Shown: piece by piece, positions 6,318-10,726 of the stretch
How positions within the stretch are numbered: the first letter of the stretch is position 1
How the letters are laid out: each line of letters begins with the position of its first letter
Assembly: GCA_012799115.1 (NCBI GenBank)
Contig: JAAZLY010000271.1
Coordinates: 1 to 10,726 of the forward strand
Source: Bacillota bacterium
GTDB taxonomy: Bacteria > Bacillota > Limnochordia > Darwinibacteriales > Darwinibacteriaceae
Reading direction: 5' to 3'
DNA: 10,726 bases
Program-made: the position numbers and the translations under genes
The notes under the pieces: generated by a model
Seen by the model: the letters and a program-made list of their open reading frames with translations, nothing else
Database searches by the model: none
Told to the model about the DNA's origin: nothing

Positions 6318-7223
6318 TCAGTCGATTCCCCCGTTTCCTTCAGCAGCAAGCTGTGCAGAAAGAAGATCCCCAATACTCACCATAATCCTGGAGAAACCTA
6401 GCAAACTCGCCACCTGAATCAGGATCGCCGCTCCGTAGACGATGATGTCTTCTCGACCAGCCTGTAAAGAAGGGATTTGACGCCGTTCTTCCAGAGATAG
6501 TCTACCCAATTTGGCATAGCAATCCTCAAGTTCCCTCAAGGAAAAGACAGAGCCCATTACTTTCTCATCACTATAGACCTGAAGTTCCTGGATGATTGCC
6601 GCTAGGCTCGTAGCTGTACCCCCCACTGCAACCAAAGTTTTCGGTTGGAAAGCTAGGTTTTCTTCGATCACTGGCCTAAGAATCTCAGCGATTTCTTCAG
6701 GAGTGGGCAGACGATGATCACCGTAGCGCTCCAAGAGCCGAACTGCACCAATTTGCAGACTACCGCCACCTAAGAGCTCTCCCCCAATTCGCCCTGTATA
6801 GATCTCGGTACTTCCCCCTCCAATATCCACCACGGTGATTGGATCGATCAGCTCGTAAGCTCGCAGAGAAGAAAGGGCCCCTCGAAAGGATAGCTCCGCC
6901 TCCTGCAGACCAGAAAGAATCTTGAGGGACAGGCCAAGCCGCTCTTCAACCAGCCTAGCAAACTCCCCTTTGTTCTTGGCATCCCGCACTGCACTCGTGG
7001 CCATGATCGAAGTTGGGGTTCCTGGAGGAACTAGAGTCATAAGCTCCTCTAGAGCCCCGAGCGTACGGGCCATAGCATCCGGCCTTAGTTCACCTGAAGC
7101 ATCCACTCCCTGCCCGAGTCGCGTTACTCTGACTTCTCTGCGAACGGGTTTTACGATTTCGCCATGAAGTTCAGCAAGGAGCAGACGCACTGAATTGGTT
7201 CCTACATCCAAGACCGCACGCAT
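6318..7223 (-). CDS. Ppx/GppA-family phosphatase (short form)
   Basis: A 301-aa enzyme of the ASKHA superfamily that acts on inorganic polyphosphate and/or pppGpp. Visible motifs are DVGTNSVRLLLAE (residues 6-18, phosphate loop 1), ATSAVRDA (75-82), SGLQEAELSFRG (104-115, containing the conserved catalytic-region glutamate), VVDIGGGSTE (131-140, phosphate loop 2) and VAVGGTATS (198-206). It has only the catalytic domains; longer family members carry an extra C-terminal helical domain. One oddity: near the end, where the family usually has a 'vSd-GLReG' pattern, this protein reads VSIGDLLSAQL. The start ATG overlaps the DUF501 stop as TAATG, so translation is coupled. Whether it is Ppx or GppA in preference cannot be told from sequence. 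Confidence 0.93.
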   Translation of the reverse strand: MRAVLDVGTNSVRLLLAELHGEIVKPVRREVRVTRLGQGVDASGELRPDAMARTLGALEELMTLVPPGTPTSIMATSAVRDAKNKGEFARLVEERLGLSLKILSGLQEAELSFRGALSSLRAYELIDPITVVDIGGGSTEIYTGRIGGELLGGGSLQIGAVRLLERYGDHRLPTPEEIAEILRPVIEENLAFQPKTLVAVGGTATSLAAIIQELQVYSDEKVMGSVFSLRELEDCYAKLGRLSLEERRQIPSLQAGREDIIVYGAAILIQVASLLGFSRIMVSIGDLLSAQLAAEGNGGID

Positions 7224-7786
7224 TAGATGGACTCCTCATCCTCACACTGCTTGGTCGGGCAATCAAGTGGCTTATCCAAAATCGCCAGCGCCTCAGCGCC
7301 AATGGGGTTTTCGCCATGGGCCAGATAGTCAGCCACATGAGTATGCAGGCACTTAACACCCTCCAGGCTACGGATCCCCCCTACACCTGTTTCTGCCAGT
7401 ACCCGATAACGCTCAGGATACTCGTCTCGAATATTTTCCTGTACGCAAGTGGGAATCAGTGCTAAGCGGCGCTCGGCATAACGTTGATGATTCTCTTCTA
7501 CAAGATCCGCAAACTCTGGATCCTCTTGAATCCGCTGTTCAAATTGGGCAATCAAACCCTCTGCCTCTAGCAAGGCCAGCTCCTTAACCAGATAGGGACA
7601 GGTGAGCCAGTACAGGGTGGGGAAAATTTCGATATTCGAATGGGTGGCCGAAACGGGACGGGTTACAATGACCTGGGGGTAACCATAGCCGCACCTTGTG
7701 TGGACTCCCACAACACCCCGGGGTTCCCTGCCTAGCTGCTTCTTAATCACTTCTAGAGTATGCTTATCCGGTTTTTCGTACCGCAG
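7223..7786 (-). CDS. DUF501 family protein, probable CTG start
   Basis: A 187-aa protein if started at CTG 7786, or 175 aa from GTG 7750. It has DUF501 features: KKQLGREPRGVVGV, HTRCGYGYPQVIV, FPTLYWLTCPYLVKELALLEAEGLI, and later cysteines in IPTCVQ and VKCLH. The family is found in many actinobacteria and Firmicutes; its function is unknown. The GTG at 7750 has no ribosome binding site. The frame stays open upstream to a TAA at 7801-7799, and an extended site AAGGAAGTGATC (7800-7789, 11 of 12 matching the anti-Shine-Dalgarno complement) ends 2 nt before a CTG at 7786. Measured from its core, the spacing is ideal. The added residues RYEKPDKHTLE read like natural protein. It shares its last base region with ppx (TAATG) and follows a terminator. 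Confidence 0.85.
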   Translation of the reverse strand: MRYEKPDKHTLEVIKKQLGREPRGVVGVHTRCGYGYPQVIVTRPVSATHSNIEIFPTLYWLTCPYLVKELALLEAEGLIAQFEQRIQEDPEFADLVEENHQRYAERRLALIPTCVQENIRDEYPERYRVLAETGVGGIRSLEGVKCLHTHVADYLAHGENPIGAEALAILDKPLDCPTKQCEDEESI

Positions 7787-7805
7787 ACGATCACTTCCTT
7801 AAAGT

Positions 7806-7826
7806 AAAAACACTCCCGCGGGAGTG
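7806..7826 (-). terminator. Terminator after the S1-domain gene
   Basis: A 16-bp perfect palindrome forms stem CACTCC/GGAGTG (7826-7821 with 7816-7811) with a CGCG loop, followed on the minus strand by TTTTT (7810-7806). It lies about 45 bp past the S1 gene stop and only 5 bp before the DUF501 ribosome binding site. Confidence 0.85.
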
Positions 7827-7869
7827 CTTTATCTCTTAAATTTCGGAGAAAGGCATTTGTGTCTTCTCG

Positions 7870-8262
7870 TTATCTTGCGCCCCTGCCTCCCCGTTTCGAG
7901 TCTTGACTTTTCTTCAGAGCGGTTTGACGTTCATCGCTATCCTTCATAAAACGCGACAAACGCTCCTCGAAATCTACAGGGCTTGCTGCTTTCCTGCCGC
8001 GAGGACCACGACGATCACGCGATGGTTTGGTGGGATTTACCTGTTTAATGGACAGGCCAATCTTGCCCTCACTCATATTAATGACCTTCACTTTGACAAT
8101 ATCATCTTCGTTAAGAAAGTCCTTAATATCCTTCACATAAGCATCTGCTACTTCAGAAATGTGGACCAGACCGGTTTTTCCATTGGAGAGTTCCACGAAA
8201 GCTCCGAAATTAGTAATTCCGGTAACCTTCCCTTCGACAATGTTGCCGACATCAATTGACAT
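7870..8262 (-). CDS. yabR: S1 RNA-binding domain protein, YabR type
   Basis: A 130-aa protein. Residues ~5-73 form one S1 OB-fold domain: GNIVEGKVTGITNFGAFVEL, TGLVHISEVADAYV and VKVKVINMSEGKIGLSIK are the diagnostic strands. A basic, arginine-rich tail follows (DRRGPRGRK and a final GGRGAR) that could add nucleic-acid binding. Single-S1 proteins of this size next to divIC correspond to YabR of Bacillus; the target RNA is not known. It starts at ATG 8262, the only sensible start, but the AGGAGG site (8281-8276) lies 13 nt away, longer than usual. The gene has its own perfect promoter and ends before a strong terminator. Confidence 0.93.
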   Translation of the reverse strand: MSIDVGNIVEGKVTGITNFGAFVELSNGKTGLVHISEVADAYVKDIKDFLNEDDIVKVKVINMSEGKIGLSIKQVNPTKPSRDRRGPRGRKAASPVDFEERLSRFMKDSDERQTALKKSQDSKRGGRGAR

Positions 8263-8318
8263 ACGTTAAAAAATTCCTCCTCTTGGATTTTGCCGTGCAG
8301 GGCACGCGACTACTTAAC

Positions 8319-8347
8319 ATTATATATTATCAGGACTTTTGTGTCAA
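8319..8347 (-). promoter_or_regulatory. Consensus sigma-A promoter of the S1-domain gene
   Basis: On the minus strand TTGACA (8347-8342), exactly 17 bp, then TATAAT (8324-8319): both hexamers match consensus. It begins just after the divIC stop codon (8353). The leader that follows contains a small hairpin, CGTGC-CCT-GCACG (8306-8294). Confidence 0.92.
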
Positions 8348-8352
8348 TATTC

Positions 8353-8670
8353 CTACCTTTTCTCTACATCATGCTCCACATCGCCAGAGAAGGTTTCTGA
8401 GACTCGGTACACCACTTCACCAGGTTTCACCAGGCCGAGCTGTTCCCTTGCAATTCGTTCTACATTCTCCGGAGACTTCCACTCTTCAATCTCACGCTCG
8501 AGATCCTCTTTACGCAATTCCAAAACGACTAAGCGCTTCTCAAGAGCTTCGATCTCCTGTCGCAATTTGTAATTTGCCAGTCCACCCTTGGCAAAGCTAA
8601 ACCCGATCCAGACCAGGATCACCAAAAGCACGATCTGCCAGGGCTTGATGCGCACGCTCTTCTTAGCCAT
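8353..8670 (-). CDS. divIC: Septum formation initiator, DivIC/FtsB family
   Basis: A 105-aa bitopic protein of the division machinery. A basic N terminus (MAKKSVRIKPWQ) is followed by one TM helix (about residues 12-30), then a coiled coil rich in heptad leucine, glutamate and lysine (about 33-65). It closes with the family segment SPENVERIAREQLGLVKPGEVVYRV. DivIC pairs with FtsL and DivIB outside the membrane during septum formation. The ATG at 8670 has GGAGGG 10 nt upstream. It is preceded by yabQ, as in Bacillus and clostridia. No terminator is seen after it, so transcripts may continue into the S1 gene. Confidence 0.93.
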   Translation of the reverse strand: MAKKSVRIKPWQIVLLVILVWIGFSFAKGGLANYKLRQEIEALEKRLVVLELRKEDLEREIEEWKSPENVERIAREQLGLVKPGEVVYRVSETFSGDVEHDVEKR

Positions 8671-8741
8671 CTTTGAACATCCCTCCTGGATCTTTCATTC
8701 CCCCTTATCCTGATTTTTCCTGCCTGATTCGAAACTTGCCA

Positions 8742-9191
8742 TCATTTTCTCCAGCGCAACCTAGGTCGCAAGCGCCAGGTTCTTTTGCCATGCGAGAAGC
8801 TGAAGCGAGCTTCTTGAATGAGGAGGATGGGAAATGAGGCGAGCCAGAGTAGGAAGGAAAGTAGCAGGTTCAAAAACCCTCCCACTACTTGCACCAGCCA
8901 GAGTAAGAGGGAGACAATCAGACCAGAAAGAAGGAGGCGATAGAAAAAGAGCCCCAAGGCAAGACCAATTAGGACATAGCCACGTAGCTCTCCCCAATTT
9001 GCTAAGATCAGGTAGAGAACAAGAATCGGGGTGATCAAGGCCCAAAAGAGTAGATCCAAAATGGGCGTACTAATCAACCCCGGACGCAAGATTCCCCGTA
9101 TCACACGGAACAAGTCAAAGAAGATCCCCAAGGTAATACCGGCCATGAGGACAATGCCAAAAGAGTACAGTTGAGTGCCTAGGGATTCCAT
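8742..9191 (-). CDS. yabQ: YabQ, spore cortex membrane protein
   Basis: A 149-aa membrane protein. The N terminus has the YabQ pattern: QLYSFGIVLMAGITLGIFFDLFRVIRG, then DLLFWALITPILVLYLI. Four or five hydrophobic helices are followed by a basic tail (RLRPRLRWRK). In Bacillus YabQ is made in the mother cell, locates to the forespore membrane and is needed for cortex formation. The start at 9191 has GGGAGG 7 nt upstream. It lies 22 bp after yabP, so they form one transcription unit. It is shorter than the Bacillus protein, as is common outside bacilli. Confidence 0.9.
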   Translation of the reverse strand: MESLGTQLYSFGIVLMAGITLGIFFDLFRVIRGILRPGLISTPILDLLFWALITPILVLYLILANWGELRGYVLIGLALGLFFYRLLLSGLIVSLLLWLVQVVGGFLNLLLSFLLWLASFPILLIQEARFSFSHGKRTWRLRPRLRWRK

Positions 9192-9213
9192 TTTGACACC
9201 TCCCAGGGGCCGC

Positions 9214-9498
9214 CTACTTAAACAATCTAGCTAGCAGGCCCTTGCTACGCTTGGCCAGTGAATCCCCTAGATACTCCACCGATGTAATATAACCGCTGAC
9301 AAGAAGATTGCCCTTCTCCAAATTGAGCTCTTTGATATGGAGCTCCTCTCCTTGCACCACAAGACCTCCAAGCTCAGTTTCCAGGACAATCTCCCGATCA
9401 TCAAAGCTCTCCACATGGATCACACCATCAAGGGTTAAGCGTTCCCTTTCGGCTAGCACTAATTGGTGGCGAACGTTACTCAACCTCTTGTCATCCAT
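9214..9498 (-). CDS. yabP: YabP, sporulation protein
   Basis: A 94-aa soluble protein. The YabP/YqfC pattern is clear: HQLVLAERERLTLDGVIHVESFDDREIVLET, then GGLVVQGEELHIKELNLEKGNLLVSGYI and a final basic helix. In Bacillus it is transcribed in the mother cell under sigma-E and is required for cortex assembly. The start at 9498 has AGGGGGA 8 nt upstream. Upstream on the minus strand CATAGAAT (9540-9533) resembles a sigma-E -10 element, but no matching -35 was found, so I do not list a promoter. Confidence 0.93.
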   Translation of the reverse strand: MDDKRLSNVRHQLVLAERERLTLDGVIHVESFDDREIVLETELGGLVVQGEELHIKELNLEKGNLLVSGYITSVEYLGDSLAKRSKGLLARLFK

Positions 9499-9561
9499 TA
9501 TTACTTCCCCCTTGCTTAGAGTCGATTACTCCATTCTATGCAAGGGGTAGTCAGGTTAGAA

Positions 9562-10521
9562 TCATTCGTAGATGGTACGAATTTGGACATCCTTAAAGAA
9601 GGTTTGGACAATTTCCTCAGGACTCTTTCCGTCTTTTGCAAGCTTGAAGGCGTCCCATTGACTCAGACCCACCCCATGGCCATAGCCTGTGCCAGTTATA
9701 GTCAAAACCCCATTTTCCATGCTCAAGTCCTGCACCAAAGTTGACTTCATCTTTGTTGAATCCACTGCGAGGCGAAAGGCGGGTCCAGAGACCGTATCTT
9801 CGCCCTGGGTTCCTCGCACCGTAAACAAGGTCACCCGCCCCGAGGGACCCTTCTCTGTGATTTCAACCCCTTGTATGTCCCCGACATTAAGACCGGTCGT
9901 TGCTAGCAGGTTCCGAAGCTCCGCTGCACTGTACTCGGCCCTCCATTCCTTGACATCCTCTGGAACATACTCGTTCTCCCCAAGCTTCACACTATCGGTG
10001 AAGGGCGGCTCGTCTTCCTGGTAATCCAAACCTTCCTTAGCCCTCGCAGTGATCCCTCCAGAATAGGCATGGAACCAGCCCCGAACAAAGCGATTATCGT
10101 AGGTCATGACCTCACCTCTGGTCATTTCTACACCCTTTTTGATGTCTTCTGTAACAGCGTCAGGATTAAAGGCTTGGGTTTCTTGGATTGAGGTGGAAAC
10201 GTCTGCCCCATACTTGTCCTTGACTCCACCCGAGGCGAGGAAGTCCATGGTAAAGCTCCGGGCAAAGATAGCCTGTGCTGCATAAGCCTCTACAGGCCAA
10301 TCTGGGAACATCTCACCGGCGACGACCCCTTGAATGTATTCCTCCAGAAGCATCTCCTGAATCTGCCCCGTTTCATTCACATAGACAGTCAAAGTGGGCT
10401 CCTCCTGGAGCTCCCGGACGATATTGCGATCATCACCGGACCAACTAATCAACGCGGTGACACTGGCAATAACCACAAGTACCAGCCCAAGCACAATGGC
10501 GTGATTTTTCTTAAACTTCAT
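9562..10521 (-). CDS. SpoIID/LytB domain protein (stage II sporulation protein D-like)
   Basis: A 319-aa protein with one N-terminal TM helix (about residues 7-28) and an extracytoplasmic SpoIID domain. Motifs are EEYIQGVVAGEMFPDWPVEA (the glutamate near residue 70 matches the catalytic position of SpoIID lytic transglycosylases), AQAIFARSF, GWFHAYSGGITA, and the C-terminal GHGVGLSQWDAFKLAKDG followed by IVQTFFKDVQI. SpoIID cleaves peptidoglycan glycan strands stripped of stem peptides and drives engulfment. Family members with other roles (LytB, SpoIID-like) look similar, so true SpoIID is likely but not proven. The ATG at 10521 has AAGGAG 7 nt upstream; an in-frame TTG at 10527 is too close to that site. 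It precedes yabP by 63 bp. Confidence 0.9.
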   Translation of the reverse strand: MKFKKNHAIVLGLVLVVIASVTALISWSGDDRNIVRELQEEPTLTVYVNETGQIQEMLLEEYIQGVVAGEMFPDWPVEAYAAQAIFARSFTMDFLASGGVKDKYGADVSTSIQETQAFNPDAVTEDIKKGVEMTRGEVMTYDNRFVRGWFHAYSGGITARAKEGLDYQEDEPPFTDSVKLGENEYVPEDVKEWRAEYSAAELRNLLATTGLNVGDIQGVEITEKGPSGRVTLFTVRGTQGEDTVSGPAFRLAVDSTKMKSTLVQDLSMENGVLTITGTGYGHGVGLSQWDAFKLAKDGKSPEEIVQTFFKDVQIRTIYE

Positions 10522-10585
10522 ATACAATCTCCTTCGTTTTTGTTAGTGTCACCAAAAAAGTAGCGCAAAATCGCTCGAAATGCGG

Positions 10586-10616
10586 GTATTATCAAAGTTT
10601 TTAGGGGAAAATATTA
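10586..10616 (-). promoter_or_regulatory. Possible sigma-E-type promoter of the SpoIID gene
   Basis: On the minus strand TAATATTT (10616-10609) fits the sigma-E -35 pattern fully. After 15 bp comes GATAATAC (10593-10586), which matches only half of the CATACA-T -10 pattern. The position, 65 bp before the start codon, is suitable, and spoIID of Bacillus is sigma-E dependent. Offered as a weak candidate. Confidence 0.35.
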
Positions 10617-10622
10617 CCACAG

Positions 10623-10652
10623 TTAGCAGGAGAACTCGAATAATCCTAGAAT
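10623..10652 (+). promoter_or_regulatory. Possible sigma-A promoter of the HU gene
   Basis: TTAGCA (10623-10628), an 18-bp spacer and TAGAAT (10647-10652). Both boxes differ from consensus, but the spacing is acceptable and the start codon is 36 bp further on. Confidence 0.35.
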
Positions 10653-10688
10653 TACTGGGTATATTTCCACCTTAAAGGAGGTTTATTT

Positions 10689-10726
10689 GTGAACAAAGCA
10701 GAGTTGATTGCTAGTGTTGCTGACAA
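10689..10726 (+). CDS. hup: HU family DNA-binding protein (partial, 5' end only)
   Basis: The first 12 codons read MNKAELIASVAD, the typical opening of bacterial HU. The GTG start is supported by a very strong site AAAGGAGG (10674-10681) 7 nt upstream. HU is a dimeric architectural protein that bends and compacts DNA. It is transcribed away from the sporulation cluster, whereas in many clostridia HU lies on the same strand as yabP. The rest lies beyond the window. Confidence 0.85.
   Translation, partial: MNKAELIASVAD

Noticed and set aside
7748..7763. Resemblance to the padR operator half (CACTTCTAG then AGTATG)
   Set aside because: It has one inserted base, no matching left half, and lies within the DUF501 coding start; likely chance.
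8256..8600. 114-codon open frame on the plus strand
   Set aside because: Runs antisense across the S1-gene promoter and divIC, with no ribosome binding site or family resemblance.
1..10726. Search for mobile elements, CRISPR, phage, toxin-antitoxin or restriction genes
   Set aside because: No long terminal repeats, repeat-spacer pattern or matching protein motifs were seen; the region looks like stable chromosome.

Overview
The window reads as chromosomal DNA from an endospore-forming, low-to-mid GC member of the Bacillota, probably a clostridial or deep-branching lineage. The reasons are a sporulation/division cluster (SpoIID/LytB protein, YabP, YabQ, DivIC, YabR-type S1 protein), DUF501 and short Ppx/GppA genes directly after it, strong GGAGG-type ribosome binding sites, frequent TTG/GTG starts, and near-consensus sigma-A promoters. 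No transposase, integrase, phage gene, CRISPR array or plasmid function was seen.

Layout. Positions 1-2160 (minus strand) hold the first part of an unrecognised lipoprotein running off the left edge, a terminator, and a secreted 5'-nucleotidase-family metallophosphatase. Positions 2333-3701 (plus strand) hold a two-gene unit: a membrane-anchored protein with a beta-strand repeat of the DUF4097/'toast-rack' type, and a small three-helix membrane protein with an acidic tail. A long hairpin terminator follows. Positions 3839-5602 (plus strand) hold a PadR-family repressor and an overlapping gene for a HAAS/permease-prefix multi-pass membrane protein. They share a strong promoter that carries two copies of a palindrome, which looks like an autoregulatory operator.

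From 5629 to 10521 all genes are on the minus strand. Reading in the direction of transcription (right to left) they are: SpoIID/LytB protein, YabP, YabQ, DivIC, S1-domain YabR, DUF501 protein, Ppx/GppA phosphatase, tRNA-Leu(UAA), and YueI (DUF1694). A bidirectional terminator at 5629-5661 separates yueI from the convergent HAAS gene. At the right edge the first 12 codons of an HU DNA-binding protein start on the plus strand, divergent from the SpoIID gene.

How they fit together. YabP, YabQ and the SpoIID-domain protein act on the mother-cell side of spore formation (cortex, engulfment). DivIC belongs to the division septum. The S1 protein has its own perfect promoter. DUF501 and ppx are translationally coupled (TAATG). 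The toast-rack / small membrane protein / PadR / HAAS group is the most interesting part. Related domains recur together in envelope-stress modules, and here the repressor, its membrane partner and two envelope proteins lie side by side. Other points worth a look are a probable CTG start codon on the DUF501 gene, and terminators placed immediately before the ribosome binding sites of yueI and DUF501.
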